Positions 17,413 to 25,270 of a stretch of 33,016 bases of DNA are shown in pieces. This stretch comes from Pseudomonas sp. (GTDB lineage Bacteria > Pseudomonadota > Gammaproteobacteria > Pseudomonadales > Pseudomonadaceae). Made by a program: the position numbers and the translations under genes. The stretch lies in NCBI RefSeq assembly GCF_030150285.1, contig NZ_JASLGE010000021.1, positions 1 to 33,016 on the forward strand, written 5' to 3'. Below the pieces are notes generated by a model. The model ran no database searches. It had not been told where the DNA came from and was given only the letters and a program-made list of their open reading frames with translations. Position 1 is the stretch's first letter. Each line of letters starts with the position of its first letter.

Positions 17413-17685
17413 CCCCGTACACCCGTCAACCCTATGCCCGGTCTGTACAGCTTTTCAAAGTGGCACGGCGTAAAGCCGGAACCTCAAGTGGCCGTGACCG
17501 CAGCAATGGATAGGATTGCTGAACGACAGCGCAGCGTCATTGAGCGTTTAAAAATCAACAGATCGCGAGCAAGCTCGCTACTACAGAGCATGCTTTTGAT
17601 CCAAGGGCCTCCTGAAACCACGCTGGCCGAAAAGTGTCCACCATGTCCCCGTACACCCATCAACCCTGTGTCCGGTCTCTACAGC
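17413..17685. repeat. Second direct repeat pair in the topB-phzF spacer
   Basis: A 39-bp unit at 17413-17451 (CCCCGTACACCCGTCAACCC...) recurs at 17647-17685 with a few substitutions. Together with the 88-bp-period repeat this shows that the whole 540-nt spacer between topB and the PhzF gene was built by duplication. The forward open frame across it (17434-18210) runs antisense into the PhzF gene and is not a credible gene. Confidence 0.7.
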
Positions 17686-17719
17686 GCTATCAATAGCGCC
17701 GAAGGCGGGCCGCCGCCTC

Positions 17720-18562
17720 TTAAAGCGTCAGCCACCCCGAAATACAGGTCACCGCCGCACCGCCCACCCAAATATCGGCACCTGCCTGCTCAATCGACAC
17801 GCGCCCGGCCCGGCCCATCGCCGTGCCTTGGCTGGCCACGTAACGCGCCGGTGCATGCCCCTGAGCAATCAACCACTGCGCCAACCCGGCGTTCAAACTG
17901 CCCGTCACCGGGTCTTCGGGCATGCCTTCGCCGGGGCAAAACGCACGCACTTCAAACTGGGCGTCCTCGCCATCGACCCCCGGATCCCAAGGTGCCACGA
18001 CCCCAATCGACAACCCCAGCAGTTGCCCATAGTCCGGCTCCAGCGCTAATACCTGCGCCCGGTCACTCAGCAGCAAGGCCACCCAGCCCGGCCCGTTGTC
18101 CACCCATTGCGCTTGCACCACGGCCCGGCGCTCAAGACCCAGGCCGCCGCACAAGCGCAGCAGCAACGCCTCATCCACAGGTCCCGCACGCAACAGCGGG
18201 GGAGCGGTAAAGGCCAGCTGTCCGTCCTTGCGGCGGACCCTGATCAAACCCACCGCACACTCCTGAATGATCTCTTCACCGCGCGGCCGACCGCCCGCCT
18301 CCAACCAGGCATGGCAACTGCCCAGCGTCGGGTGGCCGGCGAACGGCAGCTCCTTGAGCGTGGTGAAAATACGCAAACGGTAATCCGCCTGCGGGTTTTG
18401 CGGCTTAAGTACGAAGGTGGTTTCGCTGAGGTTGGTCCACCGCGCGAAATCGGCCATCTGCGCATCGGTCAAACCGTCGGCATTCAACACCACCGCCACC
18501 GGATTGCCTTTAAGGGCAACCGTGCTGAACACATCCACTTGCCTGAATTCCAATCGACTCAC
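17720..18562 (-). CDS. PhzF-family isomerase/epimerase
   Basis: 280 residues, the normal size of PhzF-like proteins. Family marks: N-terminal QVDVFSTVALKGNPVAVVL, catalytic glutamate E47 in NLSETTFVL, ELPFAGHPTLGSCHAWLE, and the C-terminal half-repeat EDPVTGSLNAGLAQWL. PhzF enzymes isomerise or epimerise small metabolites; only some make phenazines, and no phenazine genes are nearby, so the substrate is unknown. I chose GTG at 18562 (VSRLEFRQVDVF), with AGGGGG just upstream, over an in-frame ATG at 18616 whose extra 18 residues look unrelated. It is divergent from the SDR gene. Confidence 0.85.
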   Translation of the reverse strand: MSRLEFRQVDVFSTVALKGNPVAVVLNADGLTDAQMADFARWTNLSETTFVLKPQNPQADYRLRIFTTLKELPFAGHPTLGSCHAWLEAGGRPRGEEIIQECAVGLIRVRRKDGQLAFTAPPLLRAGPVDEALLLRLCGGLGLERRAVVQAQWVDNGPGWVALLLSDRAQVLALEPDYGQLLGLSIGVVAPWDPGVDGEDAQFEVRAFCPGEGMPEDPVTGSLNAGLAQWLIAQGHAPARYVASQGTAMGRAGRVSIEQAGADIWVGGAAVTCISGWLTL

Positions 18563-18584
18563 CCGGCCCCCTGATTGCACGCAA

Positions 18585-18592
18585 TGTATACA
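18585..18592. promoter_or_regulatory. TGTATACA palindrome in the phzF-SDR divergent promoter region
   Basis: The same 8-bp palindrome as near gcl, here 23 nt upstream of the PhzF-family start and 75 nt before the SDR start. One occurrence could be chance in a window of this size, so the regulatory reading is tentative. Confidence 0.3.
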
Positions 18593-18666
18593 CAGGCAGC
18601 AACATAGAGCCTCCACACAGCATCTTACAAGCTATGCTTCCTACCGTTTTCACTCAGGAGTACACC

Positions 18667-19389
18667 ATGACCTCACGTACATTTCTGATCACCGGTGCCA
18701 GTAAAGGCATCGGCCGAGCCCTGTCCGAGTTGTTGGCTCAGGCGGGCCATACGGTGGTGGGCATTGCCCGCAATGCCGATGACGCCACGTTTCCCGGCAC
18801 CCTGGTGGCCCTGGACCTGGCTGACCGCGAGCGCAGCGCGCAAGTGCTCAAAGACCTGAGCGGGCGCTACGCCTTTGACGGGCTGGTGAACAACGTAGGG
18901 CTGGTACGCCCGCAAGCCTTGGGGGAGATCGACCTCGATGCCTTCGACGATGTGATGCGAGTCAACCTGCACTCCGCCTTGCAAGCCACCCAGGCGCTGC
19001 TGCCGGGGATGCGCAACCGGGGCTGGGGCCGGATCGTCAACATTTCCAGCCTGACCGTGCTGGGCATTACCCAGCGCACCGCCTATGCCGCAGCCAAAGC
19101 CGCCTTGGTGAGTTTCACCCGCACCTGGGCGCTGGAGTTAGCGCACACCGGCATCACCGTCAACGCCGTTGCCCCGGGCCCGACCGAAACCGAACTGTTC
19201 CGCCACAACAACCCTGTGGGCTCCGCCGGTGAGGCACGCTACCTGGCCGGAGTACCGATGGGACGTTTTGGCCAACCGGCTGAAATCGCCGCGGCCATTG
19301 CGTTTTTACTCTCGGAAAACAGCGGTTACATCACCGGCCAAAACCTGTTTGTCGACGGCGGTGCATCGGTGGGTAAAGCTGCGTTTTAA
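18667..19389 (+). CDS. Short-chain dehydrogenase/reductase (SDR)
   Basis: 240 residues, classical SDR. The cofactor motif TGASKGIG is at 9-16, the structural NNVG motif at 75-78, the active-site serine at 127/128, and Y140 and K144 in TAYAAAKAAL. The PGPTETELF and C-terminal ITGQNLFVDGG segments resemble FabG-like 3-oxoacyl reductases, though the substrate cannot be set from sequence. ATG at 18667 has AGGAG about 7 nt upstream (CTCAGGAGTACACC); the ATG at 18634 would add a non-conserved extension. It ends 31 nt from the convergent flavoprotein gene, which marks the left edge of the A+T-rich accessory operon. Confidence 0.9.
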   Translation: MTSRTFLITGASKGIGRALSELLAQAGHTVVGIARNADDATFPGTLVALDLADRERSAQVLKDLSGRYAFDGLVNNVGLVRPQALGEIDLDAFDDVMRVNLHSALQATQALLPGMRNRGWGRIVNISSLTVLGITQRTAYAAAKAALVSFTRTWALELAHTGITVNAVAPGPTETELFRHNNPVGSAGEARYLAGVPMGRFGQPAEIAAAIAFLLSENSGYITGQNLFVDGGASVGKAAF

Positions 19390-19420
19390 ACAATTGCCCC
19401 AGGCCGCAGATTAAGTGACG

Positions 19421-20719
19421 TTAACCAAACGCCTCTTTGACCATACAACTGAACATGCTGTAGGCCGACTGCGCTTCACGCCGGTAATCTTCACGTTCAG
19501 CGTTAAGGGGAGTCACCCTTAACGTCTGAACGTCCAGAATATTGGTCGTTGGGTCGCGCTGATAGTGCAAATAAACGGATATAGCGTAATCCTCCGCGCA
19601 CAGGCTGTAACACACGTTCATAAAGTACGGAGTCATTAAGGGCAGTCCGTGCAATTGGCTATAAATAGCCATCGCACAAACCCGAGCCTGGCAACTGGCG
19701 GCGAATGCCGACTTGGGAAGCATTTCGGCATACGCTGAGTCTCCAATAACATGCACGCTGGGTAAGTGCAGCGACTCAAACGTCTGCGTGTTGACCGGAC
19801 ACCAGCCATGGGCTGAAGCAAGCCCATTGCGATGCGCAAACTTATCAGCCTGTTGCGCCGGAATCAGGTTGATCACATCGCCATACACCGGGCCAGCAAC
19901 CGTCAACAATTGTCGGCGATCAGCATCGAGCCCCACTACCGTTCCCCCATCCTGAGCCCCCACCCAACGAATGATGCTGTCGGCCGTGCCGTAGTTGTAG
20001 AGTCGCGTCCACACTTGCTCGAACTGAGCCTGTTTGGCAAAGCCTGTCTTGGCATCCAAAATGATCACCCTGGAACGGGGTTTATATTTCTTGAGGTATT
20101 GCGCGATAAGGCTGGCGCGCTCATAGGGCCCCGGCGGGCAGCGATAGTCGTCGGGGGGTGCACTGATAAGCACAGTTCCACCGTCGTGCATGGCAAACAG
20201 TTGAGCCTTGAGCAGTCGCAACTGATCGGCACCACCCCAAGCATGCGGAAACTGTTGTATTGCCGCTTCGTCATAACCGGCGAGTGTGTCATAGCGATAA
20301 CCGATTCCGGTCGCTACCACGCATCGATCATACTCATGCCACACGCCTGACTCAGTGCAAACGCGCTTTGCCACAGCATCGATAGACCCTGCGCGGTCAT
20401 ACAGAACCTCTATGCCGCTCTCTACCAACTTTTCGTAATCATAGAGCAATCGCTGTTCGCTGCACTTGCCGACCAAAAACTCAACACTCAAAGGACAGCA
20501 GTGATACAGACGATTGGGTTCAATCAAAGTAATAGCTATGTTCGGTGCCAATTGTCGCAAGGCTCGTGCAAATGTAGCCCCAGCAAAACCGCCTCCAATG
20601 ACCACCACTTTAAACGCCACCGGGGCTGGTTTACCCACGGTTGAAGCCAATGCCTGTACGGCCGAAAGCCCGACCCCGGAGACAAACCATTTGAGCAATA
20701 CTCTTCTCAGGTGATTCAT
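19421..20719 (-). CDS. Tat-exported flavocytochrome-c sulfide dehydrogenase-like flavoprotein (FccB/SoxF type)
   Basis: 432 residues. The N-terminus has a twin-arginine signal (LRRVLLKWF followed by a hydrophobic stretch to about residue 26). The FAD-binding motif IGGGFAGA is at 41-48. FCSD marks: CCPLS (74-78, covalent-FAD cysteine region), RCPPGPYERASLIAQYLKK with C194, WCPVNTQTFES, HVIGDSAY, and CYSLCAEDYAISV with C370. C194 and C370 match the redox-active cysteine pair of this family. Family enzymes oxidise sulfide or thiols in the periplasm with a cytochrome c partner; no intact cytochrome gene is adjacent. I chose ATG at 20719 (AGAGG upstream, Tat signal starts cleanly) over 20743. It is the last gene of the operon and overlaps the stop of a small interrupted ORF (TAATG). 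Confidence 0.85.
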   Translation of the reverse strand: MNHLRRVLLKWFVSGVGLSAVQALASTVGKPAPVAFKVVVIGGGFAGATFARALRQLAPNIAITLIEPNRLYHCCPLSVEFLVGKCSEQRLLYDYEKLVESGIEVLYDRAGSIDAVAKRVCTESGVWHEYDRCVVATGIGYRYDTLAGYDEAAIQQFPHAWGGADQLRLLKAQLFAMHDGGTVLISAPPDDYRCPPGPYERASLIAQYLKKYKPRSRVIILDAKTGFAKQAQFEQVWTRLYNYGTADSIIRWVGAQDGGTVVGLDADRRQLLTVAGPVYGDVINLIPAQQADKFAHRNGLASAHGWCPVNTQTFESLHLPSVHVIGDSAYAEMLPKSAFAASCQARVCAMAIYSQLHGLPLMTPYFMNVCYSLCAEDYAISVYLHYQRDPTTNILDVQTLRVTPLNAEREDYRREAQSAYSMFSCMVKEAFG

Positions 20720-20840
20720 TAAGGGTCGACCTCTAGCATCCATTGGTCCAGATAATTCAATACTTTGTTTAACTCCACAGGTGTCAAAGTCGATAGACCG
20801 TTAAAAAATGTCTTACCCGAAACACACTAACGGCTACCAT
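20719..20840 (-). pseudogene. Interrupted small ORF between the AKR-like and flavoprotein genes
   Basis: Two frames meet here. An ATG at 20840 overlaps the AKR-like stop as TAATG and begins MVAVS, but stays open for only 18 codons. A second frame is open from 20826 and encodes SGKTFFNGLSTLTPVELN followed by KVLNYLDQWMLEVDP, ending in a TAA that overlaps the flavoprotein ATG (TAATG). Adding one base near 20827-20830 would join them into a ~40-residue protein coupled on both sides. The amphipathic end LTPVELNKVLNYLDQW resembles the C-terminal helix of a class I cytochrome c, the expected partner of the flavoprotein, but also a peptide-like segment. It could be a frameshifted gene, a deletion remnant, or a sequencing error; a TTG at about 20785 could start a 22-residue version. 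Confidence 0.4.
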
Positions 20841-21661
20841 TAGCTCCGCGGGTGCAGTATTTTGTATCTCATCAACTCATTTATATGCATTGACTGCCTT
20901 GCTCCGACAATGCACGCCCTCACACCGACATGATTGAATGCATAATCCAGCGCAGGTTCTAAAGCAATCACTCCACCTGCCAGACAATGCAACGCATAAA
21001 TAGCCCGCTCAGCCTTTACATAATCCAGGCATGCTCCAGCCTCTTCACTCTGTCGATCCACTATATTGATCGGCACAAGCACACCACAAAAATCGAAACA
21101 CTCCATAAAGCTCAAATGCTGCGCCGTTAAATTAAAAGTCAGCAAGACCTTACAGACAGAAGCTTTATAAATACGCGACTGCATCTCCTCACATATTTCT
21201 CGCGCAAGGTTTATTTCACCCTGGGCTAAAAGAATATCCAGCCAGTCTCCGCCGACGCTAATCAGGCCGGGCTTGAAATGATTGATAATGTGAATATCCT
21301 GATCTATCTGACGCTTATCCGGAAAAAAGCGACACGTTGTACAGCTCATGTACTGTTGGCGCGCGCCTTGAACCTGACGCGTACTTAAATAGTTATTTGA
21401 TAGCCTGCTGAACACCCTTATCAGAAAGCGCGAGTGATAACAGTGCCGAAGACTATATTCATAATTAACCGCCTTACTGATTGCCATCGCTGACACCCAG
21501 TCCCCACTCGCCAAGCCCAGCTCACTGCCTTCAAGCACTTCACACGCCTTGTCCTGGATCTGCTCGCGGGTATAAGCGCTGCCGTAACGTTTGAGAAAAC
21601 CTCTGTCACCCAAATAAATCGTGGGATTTTTCTGCAAAGCACTGGCGTGATGCGCTATCAC
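20840..21661 (-). CDS. Divergent aldo/keto reductase-like protein
   Basis: 273 residues from GTG at 21661, which overlaps the ABC gene stop by 4 nt (GTGA) and has GGAG 6 nt upstream; an earlier GTG at 21670 is possible. The order of segments follows an aldo/keto reductase barrel: LISVGGDWLDILLAQG (about 133-148), VCKVLLTFNLTAQHL (169-183), VPINIVDRQSEEAGA (196-210), ALHCLAGG (223-230) and the cofactor-end signature DYAFNHVGVRACIVGARQ (239-256). I cannot place the usual catalytic lysine and histidine, so it may not be a normal reductase. A CTTC motif (107-110) is unusual for the family. The call rests on pattern recognition by eye. Confidence 0.55.
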   Translation of the reverse strand: MIAHHASALQKNPTIYLGDRGFLKRYGSAYTREQIQDKACEVLEGSELGLASGDWVSAMAISKAVNYEYSLRHCYHSRFLIRVFSRLSNNYLSTRQVQGARQQYMSCTTCRFFPDKRQIDQDIHIINHFKPGLISVGGDWLDILLAQGEINLAREICEEMQSRIYKASVCKVLLTFNLTAQHLSFMECFDFCGVLVPINIVDRQSEEAGACLDYVKAERAIYALHCLAGGVIALEPALDYAFNHVGVRACIVGARQSMHINELMRYKILHPRS

Positions 21662-24486
21662 ACTGTCCACTCCGACAAGTTGATGGTGTACGCCAACTCA
21701 AATCTGTGATCAACAACGATAACCGTATTGCCCGTTGCCTGAGTGTAAGAAGCTAGCCTCTCGATGATCTCAGGGATTTTTTCAAACGATACTTCGCGTA
21801 TTGTTTCATCGAGGAAAACAAGCTGTTTACCGTCCGCCGGCAAAGCACTCAAACAGAGAAATAATGCATTAGGAGTATCCATCGCCCCCATCATCAGAGT
21901 CAGCGTCTGAGTGTCGAGGTAATACGTCTGAAGACAATCACCCTCTTCAATTGCGTCTTCTGAAAGCTGCGTGATGTCAATCACACCACTGATACCCTTG
22001 AGGTAATCACTCTTGCCCAAGCCTGACAGCCCGCTTAACGACAGGGCACGGCCTGCCGGAAAAACCAATGGCTTATACACACGTCGCGCTTTAAACCCAT
22101 CCACATGGATAAGCCCATTACAAAGCCGGCTCTGAACCTTGCATTTTTTTGCACAACCTTGAAGTAAACGCCCTACCGATATTGATTGCGACTTGAAGCC
22201 AGTGACGGCCAAAAAAAAGTTGGACAAGTCAGACCGCACCAATAACAAACCCGTCATAGCCCAAATTAAACCAGCACCCGATAATTGAACGATACCGCCA
22301 AGTAGCACCATCAAGGCAATCATCAAATCGCTCAACAAAATGCAACTGGTCGCCGTCATGGTCCGGGCGACCACACTGGCCGTTCGGGTCTGATAGAAAT
22401 GTGCGAGCCCTTCGGCGCACAGCCGCTGGCATGTGCTGTCCAGCCATGGTTTGTTTTGACCCAAACTGGAAGTGCGCGCACAGGACATTGAATGACTCAC
22501 CTGAGTGGCTCTTATCAACGCGTCAAAGCCCGCAACGGTGGCCAGTCGTGTGCGAGAAAGTTCATCAATAAAGACCCGATACATACTGAAAAGCAGGCCG
22601 GAAAAAATCAGTGCAACCATCAGCCCCAACGGCCCGGCTGTTGCCCAGAGGGCGATCACACTGACTATAAACAATGCGCAGACCCACGCCATATCATGTG
22701 CGTACCAGGCAATACGCTCGAAAACCGTCGTCACGTCCCGCGAAACAATCTGCAGGTTATTGCCACTCTCATTGGCCTGCACATCGACCAGGCCGGTTAA
22801 TAGAGCCTTGGCAAAACGACGACGCAATGAAGCCTCAATAAACAATCCTGCACAGCTTCCCACTGCAATACCAATGAGTGCATACGCCAGTACGCTTTCG
22901 GAACGGAGGTTTAATTGCGCCAGTGTCAGGTTCCCGGCATAACTCATCATGCTGGCAGGCAACAGTAACGTGATGCCTCCCACCCAACAAAACGTCATGA
23001 GTTGACCCAGCCCAAAAGGAATCGGCGGTGAACCTGATGGCCCGGGTGTTGGCGTTTCGCAACGTTGCGAATCCAAGTCATCACATGCACTGCGGGTACG
23101 GCGTTCCAGAGCGGCAATGGCAAGTGGAGAAAACTGAACACAGGGCAACGCTTCCAGGACTTTTCTGGCGTTGCAAGCAGCGGCAGTGTCCAGCGCCGAA
23201 AAGTCGTCGTTAATCAGCAATCGCCTATGGGTACATTGAGCAAGAAAGACACCCCGAATCAGCTGTAACCTGAAACGCTGTCCATCAGAAAGATTCTTAC
23301 CCTGGCGCTCTATGGACTTGCGCACGACCGCCAGCCCGCTCGCCCCCAACTCTGGGACAAGCCCGAATGCACTCAGTAATTGCTCAAGCGGGTCGAGCGA
23401 ATCCCGGTAGCTTCCAGGGATAAGGTCAATAAAACGTGAAGGCCAGATAGGCCAGGCCGGATCAAATAATAGAGGCCCCTCATTGTTCGAGGCATTCAAC
23501 GGTACGCTGCTGTTCTCCTCAGAGTGCTTAAGTAACGCACTCAACTCGGTTAATGACCGAGAGACCGTTCTGTAACTCAGATAGCCTCGAGGTAAAGCGA
23601 GCATGGCTGATAACAAGGGTATTGCCAGCCACACACTCGCGCCCTCCCAAGGCAATGCACTGTTCGAGAGCGCCATAAAACCAAACAGCACAAACGGTAT
23701 TAATCGCCCAAAACCTATGATGTAACTATCGATACCACGCAGCAACGTATCCCTGTCACGCAACAACAACTCCACCGACACCGTTTGCTGGATATCACGT
23801 AACTGGTTTTGACAGGAAAATTGCTTAAGAAACGGGCCCTCTCGTATCCACAGGGAACATTTCTCTATACGGTGCGCTACTTTGTCCATGACCTTGTGAT
23901 AGTTACGATCCGACAAGACCGACAATCCATAAGAAATCGGAATAAACGCGGCAATCAATATCAACACCCATAACCCGGCCACGCCATAGAGGTAAACGCT
24001 GCCCAGCCCGGCGCAGACTAAAAATACAGGAATAGCAAAGACACTTAATGCTGAACCGAGTCCGTCCAGAACCGCATTGAGATCACGTGAAGCCACTCGT
24101 TCCATTGTCGCTAAAGTGGCAGAAGACTCCGCCTGGTGGCGGGAAATCAGTAAATACTTAAATAGTGCGCAGAAACGCGCACCAAAATAGCGTTCCAGAT
24201 TAATCTGTGCAACCGATACAAAAAAAGCACTCAACGCAAACACCAGTAGCGCGACAGCATCTTTGACAGACAGGGCCGCTATTTCTCCATTACTCAAGAG
24301 CGTTGATAACTGATAGATAAACAACAAAGGGATAATGTACTGAATGGTCAATAAGCCGATATAACTTGACGTGGCGATCACCGATATTTTCAAAGCGACT
24401 TCAAGCCCCCCTCCTTTCAGATCAACCAAAGGGCAATTGAGATTTTCATGACGAATAGTAGGGGTAAACATATACAACCAGTTCAT
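21658..24486 (-). CDS. Two-half ABC exporter (TMD-NBD-TMD-NBD) with complementary degenerate ATPase domains
   Basis: 942 residues. First membrane domain about 30-310; first nucleotide-binding part about 340-460; second membrane domain about 495-765; second nucleotide-binding part about 795-942. NBD1 has a signature motif LSDGQ (399-403), Walker B LLINDD (423-428, aspartate in place of the catalytic glutamate) and D-loop SALD (430-433), but no Walker A: only about 75 residues lie between the membrane domain and LSDGQ. NBD2 has Walker A GLSGLGKS (819-826), Q860, Walker B with D893-E894, and H927, but no signature motif; Walker A to Walker B is only about 75 residues. One composite ATP site (NBD2 Walker A with NBD1 LSDGQ) could therefore form. 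Such full-length fusions are usually exporters. ATG overlaps the kinase-like gene stop (ATGA). Confidence 0.82.
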   Translation of the reverse strand: MNWLYMFTPTIRHENLNCPLVDLKGGGLEVALKISVIATSSYIGLLTIQYIIPLLFIYQLSTLLSNGEIAALSVKDAVALLVFALSAFFVSVAQINLERYFGARFCALFKYLLISRHQAESSATLATMERVASRDLNAVLDGLGSALSVFAIPVFLVCAGLGSVYLYGVAGLWVLILIAAFIPISYGLSVLSDRNYHKVMDKVAHRIEKCSLWIREGPFLKQFSCQNQLRDIQQTVSVELLLRDRDTLLRGIDSYIIGFGRLIPFVLFGFMALSNSALPWEGASVWLAIPLLSAMLALPRGYLSYRTVSRSLTELSALLKHSEENSSVPLNASNNEGPLLFDPAWPIWPSRFIDLIPGSYRDSLDPLEQLLSAFGLVPELGASGLAVVRKSIERQGKNLSDGQRFRLQLIRGVFLAQCTHRRLLINDDFSALDTAAACNARKVLEALPCVQFSPLAIAALERRTRSACDDLDSQRCETPTPGPSGSPPIPFGLGQLMTFCWVGGITLLLPASMMSYAGNLTLAQLNLRSESVLAYALIGIAVGSCAGLFIEASLRRRFAKALLTGLVDVQANESGNNLQIVSRDVTTVFERIAWYAHDMAWVCALFIVSVIALWATAGPLGLMVALIFSGLLFSMYRVFIDELSRTRLATVAGFDALIRATQVSHSMSCARTSSLGQNKPWLDSTCQRLCAEGLAHFYQTRTASVVARTMTATSCILLSDLMIALMVLLGGIVQLSGAGLIWAMTGLLLVRSDLSNFFLAVTGFKSQSISVGRLLQGCAKKCKVQSRLCNGLIHVDGFKARRVYKPLVFPAGRALSLSGLSGLGKSDYLKGISGVIDITQLSEDAIEEGDCLQTYYLDTQTLTLMMGAMDTPNALFLCLSALPADGKQLVFLDETIREVSFEKIPEIIERLASYTQATGNTVIVVDHRFELAYTINLSEWTV

Positions 24487-25268
24487 ATACGACTCCCTTG
24501 CTGACAGCCCTCCTTACCTGATAATGCCTGAACAGCTCGCAGGCACACCTTGATTTTTTCTAAATCATAGTCACTGCTATTAAGACCTCGGCAGGTGCAG
24601 TAATTTCGGACGATCCACTCAAGGTTCAATGCCTGGTCACCTTGAAGCTTCATTACATTTATCAGCGATAAAATATCGAACCAGACGCTGCGCTGCAGCG
24701 ACCATGTTTCCAGATCGACAATACGGACACCCGCACGGGTAAAAATAATGTGCTCCCATTTTATATCACCGACACTCACCGCACTTAAGTCGCTCCGGGA
24801 GTGAGTCATGGATGCGCAGCAATCGTCCGGCTTCCACTCGACGTCAATACCGGCGCTGTTTAAAATGGCGATTCTGTGCATGGATGCATACGCGAAGATT
24901 ATCTCAGTCACGTCCTTTAAGCTCCCCACTGGGGGGCGGCCATCAAGGTATTCAAGAACAATGATTCGTTGTTCCGAATCCTGGTGCAGACATTCAGCTA
25001 TTGGCCCTCCGCGAAACACGAGATAACCCTGAACTTCATCTTCGTAAGGACCATCTTCGAAATACTTTTTAATAACAATTCTTTTATTTAACCTGGCGCT
25101 GTAACTTGACCACACCACTGACTTGACAGAAGCCGATACACGTTTCAGGCCACACACACACTGTAAATGGGTACGTCTTTTTAGCCATGAATACGTTAGC
25201 CACGTTTGTTGCTTAACCACTGACTCAGACAACTCACCCAACGTCACTCGTTGATATGGCCCGCCCAT
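24483..25268 (-). CDS. Divergent protein kinase/APH-fold phosphotransferase-like protein
   Basis: 261 residues. The order of elements fits the aminoglycoside-phosphotransferase/kinase fold: a lysine-bearing strand RIVIKKYF (63-70), a following helix with EDEVQGYLVF (76-85), hinge-like IIVLEYLDG (102-110), a catalytic-loop-like SVGDIKWEHIIF (165-176) with D168, and VRIVDLETW (181-189) with D185 as the metal-binding aspartate. The usual HGD is VGD and the usual loop asparagine position is H173, so activity may be altered or lost. It starts 2 nt after the preceding stop and overlaps the ABC gene by 4 nt, so it is part of the same operon. Role unknown: it could phosphorylate the exported compound or be a pseudokinase partner. 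Confidence 0.55.
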   Translation of the reverse strand: MGGPYQRVTLGELSESVVKQQTWLTYSWLKRRTHLQCVCGLKRVSASVKSVVWSSYSARLNKRIVIKKYFEDGPYEDEVQGYLVFRGGPIAECLHQDSEQRIIVLEYLDGRPPVGSLKDVTEIIFAYASMHRIAILNSAGIDVEWKPDDCCASMTHSRSDLSAVSVGDIKWEHIIFTRAGVRIVDLETWSLQRSVWFDILSLINVMKLQGDQALNLEWIVRNYCTCRGLNSSDYDLEKIKVCLRAVQALSGKEGCQQGSRI

Positions 25269-25270
25269 AT

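Noticed and set aside
17434..18210. Forward 258-codon open frame across the spacer and the PhzF gene
   Set aside because: It is proline/arginine-rich, crosses repeat sequence and runs antisense to a clear PhzF-family gene; it is an artefact of GC-rich coding sequence.
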